Origin: JAAYZB01 sp937958685
GTDB lineage: Bacteria > Bacillota_I > Bacilli_A > Izemoplasmatales > Hujiaoplasmataceae
Reading direction: 5' to 3'
Assembly (NCBI GenBank): GCA_036824265.1
Contig: DAITAL010000004.1
Coordinates: 6,518 to 70,517, forward strand
DNA length: 64,000 nt
The notes beneath the pieces are model-generated. The model saw only the letters and a list, made by a program, of their open reading frames with translations, searched no databases and was not told the DNA's origin. This document shows positions 49,514 to 59,522 of this stretch, in pieces (within the stretch, counting starts at the first letter, position 1; each line of letters starts with the position of its first letter). Position numbers and translations under genes: made by a program.

Positions 49514-52342
49514 TTATTGGCCGATGCGGCTTCGCCGTTCCAAAATCGGCCGCAAATACTCGCCGGTATAACTCGCAGAACAGGCGGAGACGGTTTCCGG
49601 CGTGCCTTCAACGATCACCTCGCCACCGCGATCGCCGCCTTCGGGACCGAGGTCGACGACATGGTCGGCAACCTTGATGACATCGAGATTGTGTTCGATG
49701 ACGATGACGGTCGCGCCCTTGTCGACAATGTTTTGCAGGACGTCGAGCAGGTTGACGATGTCGTGGCTGTGCAAGCCCGTCGTCGGTTCGTCAAGGATAT
49801 AGAGCGACCTGTCGGTGATCCGCTTGTACAACTCGCTCGCAAGCTTGACGCGTTGGGCCTCGCCGCCTGAAAGCGTCGTCGACGATGAGCCCAGCTTGAT
49901 GTAGCCGAGGCCGACGTCATTGATTGTCCTTAGACGGTTGTGGATCTTCGGGATGTTTTGGAAGAAGCCGACTGCCTCCTCGACGCGCATGTCGAGCACA
50001 TCGGCGATCGTTTTGCCTTTGTATTTCACTTCCAGGGTTTCCTGATTGTACCTTTTGCCATGACACTCCTCGCACTCGACATAGATGTCGGGCATAAAGT
50101 GCATCTCGATCCTGATGAGACCGTCGCCAAAACAGTGTTCGCAGCGGCCGCCCTTGACATTGAACGAGAAGCGGCCCTTGTCATAACCCCGGACCTTGGC
50201 TTCCTTGGTCTGGCTGAACAGATCGCGGATATCGTCGAAAACGCCGGTGTAGGTGGCGGGGTTGCTTCTGGGGGTCCTGCCGATCGCCGATTGGTCGATG
50301 TCGATGATCTTGTCGAAGTTCTCGTAGCCTTCGATTTCCTGGCATTCGCCCGCGGTCTCGCTGCGCTTGGTGATCAAGTTGACCATGTTCTTGTAGAGCA
50401 CTTCATTCACAAGACTCGACTTGCCTGAGCCGGAAACGCCGGTCACGACGGTGAAACATCCGATCGGAAAGGCGACATCGATCGCTTTCAGGTTGTTTTG
50501 CCTCGCGCCTCGCACCAATAGATAACCGCGCTCATGCTGCCTGCGTCTTATGGGTGTGGGAATGCTTAACTTGCCCGACAGGTATTTGCCGGTGATGGAG
50601 GCTTCGCAGTCGACGATGTCGCGGGGCTCACCCGCGTAGATCACCTCGCCGCCATGATCACCGGCCCCGGGTCCGATGTCGACCAGGAAATCGGCAGTCG
50701 CGATCATCTCCAGATCGTGCTCGACGACGATCATCGTGTTGCCAAGATCGCGCATGTCCTTGAGGGTCTTGATCAGCCGCTTGTTGTCGCGCTGATGCAA
50801 GCCGATGGACGGTTCGTCCAACACATAGAGAACGCCTGTCAGCCGCGAGCCGATCTGGGTCGCCAGCCTGATCCGCTGGGCTTCCCCTCCGGAAAGGGTC
50901 GCGGACGATCTGCCAAGCATCAGGTAATCCAATCCGACGTTGATGAGAAAACTGAGCCGTTCCCTGATTTCCTTGAGGATCGATCTGGCGATTTCGCGTT
51001 CCTTGTCAGTCAGGTTGAGTTCATCGAGAAACTGCAAGAGATGGAGGATGCTCATCGAGGTGAACTCGTGGATATTGATGTCGCCGACCCTGACGGAAAG
51101 GGCTTTTTCGTTAAGGCGCTTGCCGTGGCACTTTTCGCAAGTGATGTCGTTCATCATCGTCTCGATCCAATCCCTGATCATCCGGGATGTTGTTTCCAGG
51201 TAACGCCGCTCCAGACTTCTGATGACGCCCTCGAAGGGCCTGACCGTCCGGTGGACCATCGAGCCGGTCTTGGCCTTGATCCGAAAATCGACGGGCCCGT
51301 CGGTACCGTAGAGAATGATGTTCTTTTCGGTCTCGCTCAATTCCGCAAACGGTTTGTCTATGTCGATATCGTAAGCCATGCAAGTTTGGACGACTTGCTG
51401 GAGATAGATGGATTCATAGTTCGCATATTTATCCAGAACACCCTCGGCTATCGACTTCTCCGGGTAGGGAATCAGAAGTTTCGGGTCGATCTTGCGTTTG
51501 AAGCCCAACCCCAGACATTCGTCGCAAGCGCCGTAGGGGGCATTGAAAGAAAACAGCCTTGGTTCGAGCGCGCTGATCGTGAAACCGCACTCCGGACAAC
51601 TGAAATGTTCGCTGAAGAGCTGTTCTTGGTCGTTTATCATGACCTTGACCAGTCCTTCGGCGTGCCTGGCCGCGGTTTCAAGAGAGTCGTAGAGCCTTGA
51701 CCTGACATCATCCTTGACGATGATGCGGTCGATAACGACGTCGATGTCGGAGCGCTTGGTTTTCTCCAGGGAGATGGATTCATCAAGATCGTGATCCTCG
51801 CCATTGATGCGGATACGGGCGAATCCCTCGCGTCTCAGGTCGTCGAGCAATTTCTCGTGCATGCCTTTTTTGCCGCGAACGACGGGCGCGAGAATGACAA
51901 CGCGTGCCCCTTGGTTCTCCATGACGCGGTTTGTCATCTCCTGAATCGATTGCGAGGTGATTTCGATTCCGTGTTCAGGGCAGTAAGGTCGACCGATGCG
52001 GGCGTAGAGCAAGCGGACGTAATCGTAGATTTCCGTGACCGTCCCGACGGTCGACCGGGGGTTGTGCGAGGTGGTTTTCTGATCGATCGAGATCGCCGGA
52101 GACAAGCCTTCGATGGAATCGACATCCGGTTTCTCCATGTTTCCCAGAAACTGCCGGGCATAGGCGCTCAGCGATTCGACATAACGCCGCCGCCCTTCCT
52201 CGTAGATTGTATCAAACGCCAAACTGGTCTTTCCGGATCCGGACAGACCAGTCATGACGATCAATTTGTTTTTGGGCATCACAAGCGAAATCGACTTGAG
52301 GTTGTTTTCTCTGGCGCCCTTGATGACGATTTTGTCTTCCAC
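49514..52342 (-). CDS. uvrA: Excinuclease ABC subunit A
   Basis: About 942 aa, full length. Two ABC ATPase modules: Walker A LSGSGKTSLAFD (first) and VSGSGKSSLVNE (second), signature LSGGEAQRIRLA and LSGGEAQRVKLA, and zinc-finger pairs CPECGF...CDECLGLGF and CEHCFGDG...CEECHGKR. It recognises DNA damage in nucleotide excision repair. The start is uncertain: GTG 52342 (VEDKIVIKGARENN) or TTG 52348 fit the AAGGGG ribosome site; an upstream TTG extends to 52363. Follows ligA by 30-odd nt on the same strand. Confidence 0.96.
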   Translation of the reverse strand: MEDKIVIKGARENNLKSISLVMPKNKLIVMTGLSGSGKTSLAFDTIYEEGRRRYVESLSAYARQFLGNMEKPDVDSIEGLSPAISIDQKTTSHNPRSTVGTVTEIYDYVRLLYARIGRPYCPEHGIEITSQSIQEMTNRVMENQGARVVILAPVVRGKKGMHEKLLDDLRREGFARIRINGEDHDLDESISLEKTKRSDIDVVIDRIIVKDDVRSRLYDSLETAARHAEGLVKVMINDQEQLFSEHFSCPECGFTISALEPRLFSFNAPYGACDECLGLGFKRKIDPKLLIPYPEKSIAEGVLDKYANYESIYLQQVVQTCMAYDIDIDKPFAELSETEKNIILYGTDGPVDFRIKAKTGSMVHRTVRPFEGVIRSLERRYLETTSRMIRDWIETMMNDITCEKCHGKRLNEKALSVRVGDINIHEFTSMSILHLLQFLDELNLTDKEREIARSILKEIRERLSFLINVGLDYLMLGRSSATLSGGEAQRIRLATQIGSRLTGVLYVLDEPSIGLHQRDNKRLIKTLKDMRDLGNTMIVVEHDLEMIATADFLVDIGPGAGDHGGEVIYAGEPRDIVDCEASITGKYLSGKLSIPTPIRRRQHERGYLLVRGARQNNLKAIDVAFPIGCFTVVTGVSGSGKSSLVNEVLYKNMVNLITKRSETAGECQEIEGYENFDKIIDIDQSAIGRTPRSNPATYTGVFDDIRDLFSQTKEAKVRGYDKGRFSFNVKGGRCEHCFGDGLIRIEMHFMPDIYVECEECHGKRYNQETLEVKYKGKTIADVLDMRVEEAVGFFQNIPKIHNRLRTINDVGLGYIKLGSSSTTLSGGEAQRVKLASELYKRITDRSLYILDEPTTGLHSHDIVNLLDVLQNIVDKGATVIVIEHNLDVIKVADHVVDLGPEGGDRGGEVIVEGTPETVSACSASYTGEYLRPILERRSRIGQ

Positions 52343-52375
52343 TGTCAATCCATCCCCTTGCAAGCAGCAGTGTTT

Positions 52376-54358
52376 TTAGTCTTTGGTCATGACCAGGAAT
52401 TCCTGCTCATCGATGATCCTGATCCCCAGTTCTTTGCCTTTGTCGAGTTTGGATCCCGCATCCTCGCCGGCGACGATCAGGTCGGTGTTCTTCGATACCG
52501 ACCCCGTGACGTTGCCGCCAAGTCTTTCGATCAGTTCCTTGGCCTCGTTGCGCGTGAGATATGTCAGGCTTCCGGTCAAGACGACATTCATGCCTGAAAA
52601 GGGCGTGTCCGTTTTTCTGGTTGGTTTGGGCGCCGTCAGGTTCACTCCGAGTTCGCGCAACCGTTCCATAAGCTCACGGTTGCGCTCGTCGCGGAAGTAT
52701 TGTTCGACGCTTGCCGCAATCGTCTCGCCGATGTCGGGGATCGCCAGCAGTTCTTCCTTGGTGGCGGTAAAGAAAGCATCGATGTCGCCCAGACGCTCCG
52801 TCAGGACTTTGGCGGTCTTGCCGCCGACATGCCTGATCCCCAAACCGAAAATGAGTTTGTCCAGCGGGTTCTTCTTACTGGAAGCGATCGCGGCAAGCAG
52901 TTTGTCGATGCTCTTGGTACCGAACCCTTCCTTGACGATCAGTTCGTCATAATGCCGGTCCAAGGTGAAGATATCGGCGATGTTCTTGAGATAGCCGTCA
53001 TTGAAGAACTCGGTGACGATCCGCTCCCCAAGCCCTTCGATATTGTAGGCATCACGCGAGGCGAAGTGGATCAATCCCTCGATGTGCTTGGCCTCGCAAT
53101 CGGGGTTGAGGCAATAGTAGTCGGCTTCCTCCTTGCTCCTGATGAGCTTCGAGTCGCACTCGGGACAGGTCTTGATCATCCTGAAAGGAATCTCGCTTCC
53201 CGTCCTCAGCTCCGGCAAGGTTCTGATGACTTCGGGAATGATCTCTCCCGCCTTGCGGATGACGACATGGTCTTTGATGTGAATGTCCCTTGCCAAACAA
53301 AAATCTTCGTTGTGCAGCGTTGCTCGCGACACCAATGATCCGGAGATCATCACCGGCCGCAGTTCGGCAACCGGCTTGACGACACCCGTTCGTCCGACCT
53401 GGAAGCGGATGTCCTCAAGGATGGTGATTGTCTCTTCTGCAGGAAACTTATAGGCGATTGCCCACTTCGGATATTTTGCGGTGTAGCCGATCCTATCATA
53501 AAGCTGGAACTCGTTGACTTTGATGACAATGCCGTCGATCTCATACGCCAATGATTTTCGCTTGGCCGCTAATTCATCGATATGGTCGATGACCGCATCA
53601 ATCGAGGCGCATTTCCTGGTCAGCGGGTTGACTTTGAAACCCCATTTTTTAAGTTTCTCCAAGGCGGCGAAATGGTCGGTTTCAGTTTCCCGGTTCATCA
53701 GGTAATACATATAGGAATCAAGTTTGCGCTTGCTGACCAACTTCGAGTCAAGCTGTCTGACGCTGCCGGCAGCCGCGTTGCGGGGGTTCTTGAAGGGCTC
53801 CTCGCCAGCAGCGAGTTTTAGGTTGTTCAACTCAGTGAAAGCCTGATTGCCCATGAAGATCTCGCCGCGGACCTCGACATCTCCCTGATAGGGAATCGCC
53901 AGCGGAATCGAGCGAATCGTCCGCGCGTTGGCGGTGATGTCTTCTCCGACGACCCCGTCGCCGCGGGTCGCCGCAAGCACCAGCGCTCCGCCTGAGTACT
54001 TGAGGGAAACCGAAAGACCGTCGATCTTCACTTCGACGACATACGTGTAATTGTCAACCTCGTTTTTGATCTTGCGGTCGAAATCCCTTAGCTCGTCATA
54101 AGTGAAAGCATTGCCGAGGGAAAGCATCGGAATCGCGTGGATGACTTTTTTGAATTTTGCCTGAATCTGGCCCCCGACGCGCTGTGAGGGAGAGTTGGGG
54201 TCAAAATGCTCCGGGTGCTCGTTTTCGAGTTTGATGAGCTCTTTCATGAGTGCGTCATACTCTTGATCCGACACCGAAGGGTTGTCGAGGACGAAGTATT
54301 CGTAGTTGTAGCGATTGAGTCTTTCCCGTAGCAGTTCGATCTGCGCCTTTGCGTTCAT
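52376..54358 (-). CDS. ligA: NAD-dependent DNA ligase LigA
   Basis: 660 aa. The adenylation lysine is K111 in VEVKIDGLS; OB-fold region; four-cysteine zinc finger (CPECDSKLIRS...CLNPDCEAK); helix-hairpin-helix region (GLGIRHVGGKTAKVL, FFTATKEELLAIPDIGETI) and a C-terminal BRCT domain (GMNVVLTGSLTYLTRNEA). Joins Okazaki fragments and seals repair nicks. The ATG overlaps the pcrA stop by 4 nt, a common Firmicute pairing. Confidence 0.97.
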   Translation of the reverse strand: MNAKAQIELLRERLNRYNYEYFVLDNPSVSDQEYDALMKELIKLENEHPEHFDPNSPSQRVGGQIQAKFKKVIHAIPMLSLGNAFTYDELRDFDRKIKNEVDNYTYVVEVKIDGLSVSLKYSGGALVLAATRGDGVVGEDITANARTIRSIPLAIPYQGDVEVRGEIFMGNQAFTELNNLKLAAGEEPFKNPRNAAAGSVRQLDSKLVSKRKLDSYMYYLMNRETETDHFAALEKLKKWGFKVNPLTRKCASIDAVIDHIDELAAKRKSLAYEIDGIVIKVNEFQLYDRIGYTAKYPKWAIAYKFPAEETITILEDIRFQVGRTGVVKPVAELRPVMISGSLVSRATLHNEDFCLARDIHIKDHVVIRKAGEIIPEVIRTLPELRTGSEIPFRMIKTCPECDSKLIRSKEEADYYCLNPDCEAKHIEGLIHFASRDAYNIEGLGERIVTEFFNDGYLKNIADIFTLDRHYDELIVKEGFGTKSIDKLLAAIASSKKNPLDKLIFGLGIRHVGGKTAKVLTERLGDIDAFFTATKEELLAIPDIGETIAASVEQYFRDERNRELMERLRELGVNLTAPKPTRKTDTPFSGMNVVLTGSLTYLTRNEAKELIERLGGNVTGSVSKNTDLIVAGEDAGSKLDKGKELGIRIIDEQEFLVMTKD

Positions 54359-56550
54359 GCCTTACCCGCCTTTTCGATGCTGGGATGATCTTTCATCAAG
54401 ACCTTGATGCCGGTTTCCTTGCCGAAGGCGATTGTTGCCTTGTCGCCGGAAATCGCTACAATTACACCATTTCCGAATGTCTTGTGGTTGATTCTGTCGC
54501 CCACCGCAAGACCCTGGTCGATCTTCTCGTACTCCGGCATCACATCAATTATAACACTATCCTGGCGCCGTTGTCTCGGGGTTTCATAAATGCCCGCCTT
54601 GGGCTTCGCGAGTCCCAGCCGTTCGAGACAGTTCTCGTTGATTTCCGCAAGGAATTGGGAGTCCGCGTTCTCCATCAGGTGCCCGTACATGTATCGTTGG
54701 CGGGCACTCGAAAGAACCGCCAGTTCCTTGGCCCTGGTAAGGGCGACATAGAACAGCCTCCGCTCCTCTTCGACATCGACGCGTTCTAGGAGACTCTGGC
54801 TGGATGGAAACAGATTCTGCTCGAGACAGGCGACAAAGACCACTCTGAACTCGGTCCCCTTGGCGCAATGCACGGTCATCAGGCTGACATACTCACTGTT
54901 TTCCACATAGTCGTCCGCTTCTTCCCGAAGGGCCATCTCAGTAAGGATCGTGACTAATTTCTCCCTGTTCGAAACTGACGGGTCGTAGTCCTTGATTTTT
55001 TCGAGCAGGACGGTTTTGAACTCTCGCAGGTTTTCGATCCGCTTCTCCGCTTCCAGTTTCTTCTCGATCGTCAAATCTTCTTTTTCGAGCATTTCCAGAT
55101 ATCCGGTTTCTTTGAGCAGGCGGTCGTAGGTCTTGAGAAGGTTGACTTCTTCCAGTTGTTTTTGGATCTCGACCAGCTGCATTTTCAGGTTGCGGAGCTT
55201 GGCAAGGGCGGTCTCGCCGACGCCGGTGATTTTGCCATCGATCACGTCGAGCAATTTCCAGTTGTTGCTTGCGGCCTCTTCCTTGATCCTTTCAAAAGAC
55301 AGTCCGCCGATGCCTCTTTTCGGTTCGTTGTAGATCCTGGCAAAAGCGTGATCGTCGCCAAGGTCGACCAGCAATCGCAAATAGGCGACGATGTCTTTGA
55401 TCTCTTTGCGTTTATAAAAAGAGACGTTGCCGATGACTTTGTGGGGAACGTTGTAGCGAAGCAGGATATCCTCGAAGCGGCGGCTCATCGCGTTGTTGCG
55501 GTATAGTATCGCAAAATCACGATAAGCATACCCATCCTTGAGCAGCGTCTTGATTTTGTTGTAGATATAGTAGGCTTCCTCTTCATCGTTCTGGGCGCGG
55601 AAGTGGATGACTTTATCTCCGGTTCCGAGTTCGCTGTACAAGTCCTTGGGAATGCGATTGCGGTTGTGCTTGATCACGGAGTTGGCGGCGTCGAGGATGT
55701 TGGTCCGGGACCGATAGTTCTGATTCAAGACCACCTTGTGGAAACCGGGAAAATCCTTCATGAATTTTCTGATGTTCTCGATGTTCGAGCCGCGAAAAGC
55801 GTAGATGCTTTGATCCTCGTCGCCGACGATGAAGAGGTTTTTCTGGGTTTTGGAAAGGAGGTATATCAATTCATACTGCAGATCGTTGGTGTCCTGGAAT
55901 TCGTCGACGAGGATGTAGCGGAAGCGTTCCTGATATCGAAACAGAACATCCGGAAACTCGCGGAACAGCCTCAAGACCAAAACCAACAGATCCTGAAAAT
56001 CGACGAGATTGTTCTTCTTCAGATAAGTGACATACGCGGGATAGATCTCGCGCATGACGGTGCTGATCGGCGGATACAGAAAGTTTAAGACTGATTCGTC
56101 CCCCTTGATCTTCTCGATCAGACCGGCAATGGCCTTCGGTGAGAAATGCTTGGGATCGTAGCCGTGATCTTTTAGAAGATTCTTGACGATGACCGCGCTG
56201 TCATCGTCGTCAATGATCTGGAAATTCTCCGCATAATCGAGATGATGGATCTCTTTTCTCAAGATCTTCGCGCCCATGGCGTGAAAGGTGGAGATCCAGA
56301 TGCCCTTGAGCGGCAGGTCGATCAATTCGAAGATCCGGTTTCGCATTTCCTCAGCCGCCCTGTTCGTGAAGGTGATCGCCAGGATGTTTTCCGCCGGAAT
56401 GCCGACTTCTTCGATCAGATAGGCGATCCGGTTTGTCAATACCCGGGTCTTTCCCGAACCGGCGCCGGCGACGGCCATGATCGGGCCGGACACCTTCATG
56501 ACGGCTTCGACCTGTTGGGGATTAAGTTGTTCGAGGATTGCCTTGCCCAT
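54355..56550 (-). CDS. pcrA: ATP-dependent DNA helicase PcrA
   Basis: 731-aa UvrD/Rep-family helicase. Q motif LNPQQVEAV, Walker A AGAGSGKTRVLTNR (about 28-41), Walker B VDEFQDTNDLQYEL, motif IV-VI region LMTVHCAKGTEF and VALTRAKELAVL. A C-terminal Tudor-like segment (GDRINHKTFGNGVIVAISGD) binds RNA polymerase in PcrA proteins. ATG 56550 with AGGTGATC; the promoter gives an mRNA leader of only about 9 nt. Confidence 0.97.
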   Translation of the reverse strand: MGKAILEQLNPQQVEAVMKVSGPIMAVAGAGSGKTRVLTNRIAYLIEEVGIPAENILAITFTNRAAEEMRNRIFELIDLPLKGIWISTFHAMGAKILRKEIHHLDYAENFQIIDDDDSAVIVKNLLKDHGYDPKHFSPKAIAGLIEKIKGDESVLNFLYPPISTVMREIYPAYVTYLKKNNLVDFQDLLVLVLRLFREFPDVLFRYQERFRYILVDEFQDTNDLQYELIYLLSKTQKNLFIVGDEDQSIYAFRGSNIENIRKFMKDFPGFHKVVLNQNYRSRTNILDAANSVIKHNRNRIPKDLYSELGTGDKVIHFRAQNDEEEAYYIYNKIKTLLKDGYAYRDFAILYRNNAMSRRFEDILLRYNVPHKVIGNVSFYKRKEIKDIVAYLRLLVDLGDDHAFARIYNEPKRGIGGLSFERIKEEAASNNWKLLDVIDGKITGVGETALAKLRNLKMQLVEIQKQLEEVNLLKTYDRLLKETGYLEMLEKEDLTIEKKLEAEKRIENLREFKTVLLEKIKDYDPSVSNREKLVTILTEMALREEADDYVENSEYVSLMTVHCAKGTEFRVVFVACLEQNLFPSSQSLLERVDVEEERRLFYVALTRAKELAVLSSARQRYMYGHLMENADSQFLAEINENCLERLGLAKPKAGIYETPRQRRQDSVIIDVMPEYEKIDQGLAVGDRINHKTFGNGVIVAISGDKATIAFGKETGIKVLMKDHPSIEKAGKA

Positions 56551-56565
56551 ATGATCACCTACTAT

Positions 56566-56571
56566 ATTATA
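56566..56571 (-). promoter_or_regulatory. Extended -10 promoter of pcrA-ligA-uvrA
   Basis: Minus strand TGGTATAAT, no clear -35; predicted start about 9 nt before the pcrA ATG. Confidence 0.55.
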
Positions 56572-56612
56572 CCATGAATACCGCAGGTTAGATGATGGTA
56601 TTTAGCGAGGAA

Positions 56613-56634
56613 AAAACCGGCTCGCAGCCGGTTT
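56613..56634 (-). terminator. Terminator after the glnS transcript
   Basis: Minus strand AAACCGGCT-GCG-AGCCGGTTT followed by TTTT; overlaps by one base the stop of the small membrane-protein gene. Confidence 0.85.
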
Positions 56635-56882
56635 CATTTGTTTTCTTTTTTGATTTTGTCATCGATTATCATCCGCCTTATGCCGCAGGCGACCATCCCC
56701 CCGCCCAAGAGGGCGGCGACCGCAAATACGACCAAGAAGACGACTATCTGCCAAAGCGGGCGTTCGGAGGGACTCACCCAAGGCGAACCCGCCAACAACA
56801 GGATGTTGTGGACCGTGCCGATCAAGCCAACCACCGTGATGAGCAGATAGCCCAGGAGAAACAGGAGTTTGCGGATCATCAT
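56634..56882 (-). CDS. Small two-helix membrane protein
   Basis: 82 aa with two hydrophobic helices (LLFLLGYLLITVVGLIGTVHN and IVVFLVVFAVAALLGGGM) and a lysine-rich tail. No family recognised. The ATG overlaps the glnS stop (ATGATG) and a terminator starts at its stop, both of which support a real gene. Confidence 0.55.
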   Translation of the reverse strand: MMIRKLLFLLGYLLITVVGLIGTVHNILLLAGSPWVSPSERPLWQIVVFLVVFAVAALLGGGMVACGIRRMIIDDKIKKENK

Positions 56883-58513
56883 TTGAACCTGGACTTGAGT
56901 TCGACGATCCGGTTGAACACCAATTGACCGATGGAAGAAGCGTGATCAACGGCGTAATAACCGTTTCTGACAAACTGGAATTTGTCTCCTGGGCGGGCGT
57001 CCATCAGATGGTTTTCGACCATGCCGGTCACTTTCTTCCAAGAATTCGGATTCAGGCGCTCCAAGAGCGGCCGATCGGCATCGCTGTCGACGAGCAGCGG
57101 TTCAAACAGGTTGAAGGTCGCAGATATGGCGGTGTCGGCGCAGACGTAATGAATGGTGCCGTTCGGTTTTCTGTCCTTGAAGCCAGAGCCTGATTTTGTC
57201 AGGGGATCATAGGTGCATTCGATTTCCCGGATAAATCCTGTTTCATCACAGATGGCTTTGTCGCATCTGATGAAATAGGCGTTCATCAGTCTGACTTCCA
57301 GTCCGGGAGAGAGCCGCCGCCAATCCTTGTCGGGAATTTCGGGACTGAAGTCGGAACGTTCGATATAGAGGTGTCTGCCGAAGTGGAGTGTGCGTTCTCC
57401 CAGGTCTTCATTGTCGGGATTGTTGCGGGCGATGATCGTTTCGGGTTCATCGGCCAAATAATTGGTGATGGTGACTTTCAGGGGGTCCAAAACCGCATAG
57501 AGCCTTTTGGTTTTGCCCAGCAGGTCGTTGCGCAGGGCGTCTTCCAGCATCTCGCTGGAGACCGTCGAGTTGATCCGGGAAAGACCGGTGCCAAGGACGA
57601 AGGCCCTGATCGCTTCGGGGGTGTATCCCCGGCGTCTCAAGCCGGTCAGTGTGGGCATCCGCGGGTCATCATAGCCAATCACGGCTTTCAGGTCGACAAG
57701 TTGTTTCAGATACCGTTTCGACATGATCGTGTTGGTGATGTTCAGGCGGCCGAACTCGTATTGATGAGGAATGTGTTCGGTTTCGCAGTTTTCGATGAAC
57801 CAGTCATAAAGCGGCCGATGATCGACATATTCAAGCGAGCACAGAGAGTGGGTCACGCCTTCGATCGCATCTTGGAGCGGATGGGCGAAATCGTACATCG
57901 GATAGATGCACCACTTGTCGCCGGTGTTGTGATGTGTGATATGGATGATGCGGTAGATGACCGGATCGCGCATGTTGATGTTGGGGCTGGCCATGTCGAT
58001 CTTCGCCCTGAGGGTCATTTCCCCATCCTGATATTTGCCCTCCCGCATTTCGGCGAACAAGCGGAGATTCTCCGCCACCGGACGATTGCGATAAGGCGAT
58101 TCGCTGCCTGGTTCGGTGAGGGTGCCGCGGGATTTGCTGACGTCTTCGGCAGATAACTCGCAGACAAACGCCAAGCCCTTCTTGATCAGCAATACCGCGA
58201 GTTCATAGGACTTCTCGAAATAGTCGGATCCGAAAAAGACGTTGGCCGGTTCATAACCCAACCATTTGATGTCTTCCTTGATCGCTTCGACATACGATGC
58301 ATCCTCTTTGACAGGATTCGTGTCGTCGAACCGCAGATTGGTCTTGCCGCCGAACATCTTGGCCAGTTCGAAATTGGTGATGATCGCCCGGGCATGGCCG
58401 ATATGCAGATAGGCGTTCGGCTCCGGAGGGAATCTTGTGATCACGCTGGTGACGCGACCGCTTTCAAGATCGTCCTCGATGATGCTTTTGATGAAATTCG
58501 ATGTCATTTCCAT
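56879..58513 (-). CDS. glnS: Glutaminyl-tRNA synthetase
   Basis: 544-aa class I synthetase. HIGH motif in FPPEPNAYLHIGHARAI (about 26-42), KMSKS-type loop as MSKRYLKQL, and a two-barrel C-terminal anticodon domain. A direct GlnRS is the minority solution in Firmicutes, most of which use GatCAB, and is a useful marker of the lineage. Start ATG 58513 with AGGAGGACTGCGAC. Shares the t6A operon orientation, 12 nt after tsaD. Confidence 0.96.
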   Translation of the reverse strand: MEMTSNFIKSIIEDDLESGRVTSVITRFPPEPNAYLHIGHARAIITNFELAKMFGGKTNLRFDDTNPVKEDASYVEAIKEDIKWLGYEPANVFFGSDYFEKSYELAVLLIKKGLAFVCELSAEDVSKSRGTLTEPGSESPYRNRPVAENLRLFAEMREGKYQDGEMTLRAKIDMASPNINMRDPVIYRIIHITHHNTGDKWCIYPMYDFAHPLQDAIEGVTHSLCSLEYVDHRPLYDWFIENCETEHIPHQYEFGRLNITNTIMSKRYLKQLVDLKAVIGYDDPRMPTLTGLRRRGYTPEAIRAFVLGTGLSRINSTVSSEMLEDALRNDLLGKTKRLYAVLDPLKVTITNYLADEPETIIARNNPDNEDLGERTLHFGRHLYIERSDFSPEIPDKDWRRLSPGLEVRLMNAYFIRCDKAICDETGFIREIECTYDPLTKSGSGFKDRKPNGTIHYVCADTAISATFNLFEPLLVDSDADRPLLERLNPNSWKKVTGMVENHLMDARPGDKFQFVRNGYYAVDHASSIGQLVFNRIVELKSRFK

Positions 58514-58525
58514 GTCGCAGTCCTC

Positions 58526-59521
58526 CTATTCGAGCGCGAGTCTTGAAAAACCGTTCAAGAGGTAATCGTCGGCTTGTTTCGTTTTTTGGTATTTGAAGTA
58601 TCCCGCCGCGGCGATCATTGCCGCATTGTCCGTGCAATAGCGGATATGGGGGAAATAGACGGGAACATCGGTGATCTGCCGCAACATCTTTTCTCGCAAT
58701 CCCTTGTTGGCGGCGACACCGCCGGCGACGATGATTTGTTTGACCTGGTACGACGTTTTGGCGGCGATCGTCTTGTTCACCAGTACATCGGTGACCGCTT
58801 CTTGGAAACTCCGGCAAAAATCGGCGGTGTTGATCGGTGCCTGCCTTTGTCTTAAGTTGTGAAACACGTTGATGACATGGGATTTCAATCCCGAAAAGCT
58901 GAAATTGAAGTCGCCGGAATCAAGCATCGGCCGGGGAAAGTTGAACGTGTCGGTCCCGGTCTGGGCAAGTTTATCCACCTGTGGCCCTCCGGGATAGGGA
59001 AGCCCGATGATCCTGGCGATCTTGTCATAGGCTTCGCCGACTGCGTCGTCCATGGTCTCACCGAGTTTGGCAAACTCATAATGGTCCTTCATCAGAATCA
59101 GTTCCGTGTGGCCGCCAGAAACAACCAGGGACAAGAGGGGGAATTCCATTTCGTGCTCAAGGCTGCTCGCATAGATATGGCCGGCGATGTGTTGGACGCC
59201 GATGATCGGGATGCCATAATTCAGGCTGATCACCTTGGCGGCGTTGATCCCGATCAGGAGTGATCCGATCAACCCCGGTCCGGCCGTCACCGCGACGAGG
59301 TCGATATCGGAATAGGCGATGCCGGCCTTTTTGATCGCTTGGTCAAAAACGAGGGCAATCCCCTTCACGTGTTCGCGGGAAGCGATCTCCGGAACGACGC
59401 CCCCATATTCCTTGTGGATGTCGATTTGACTCAAGACTTGGTTCGCCAGCACTTCCTTGCCGTTTTTGACGACACTGACGCTGGTTTCATCACAACTTGT
59501 CTCGACACCCAATACGATCAT
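58526..59521 (-). CDS. tsaD: tRNA N6-threonylcarbamoyladenosine synthase subunit TsaD
   Basis: 331 aa. ASKHA-fold protein that transfers the threonylcarbamoyl group to A37 of ANN-decoding tRNAs. It begins MIVLGVETSCDETS and has the metal-binding HIAGHIYASSLEH (H-x-x-x-H) and GGHTELIL segments. The ATG at 59521 is one base after the rimI stop and gives the family N-terminus; an in-frame ATG at 59533 is possible and overlaps rimI. Works with TsaB and TsaE, both encoded here; TsaC is not in the window. Confidence 0.95.
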   Translation of the reverse strand: MIVLGVETSCDETSVSVVKNGKEVLANQVLSQIDIHKEYGGVVPEIASREHVKGIALVFDQAIKKAGIAYSDIDLVAVTAGPGLIGSLLIGINAAKVISLNYGIPIIGVQHIAGHIYASSLEHEMEFPLLSLVVSGGHTELILMKDHYEFAKLGETMDDAVGEAYDKIARIIGLPYPGGPQVDKLAQTGTDTFNFPRPMLDSGDFNFSFSGLKSHVINVFHNLRQRQAPINTADFCRSFQEAVTDVLVNKTIAAKTSYQVKQIIVAGGVAANKGLREKMLRQITDVPVYFPHIRYCTDNAAMIAAAGYFKYQKTKQADDYLLNGFSRLALE

Positions 59522-59522
59522 G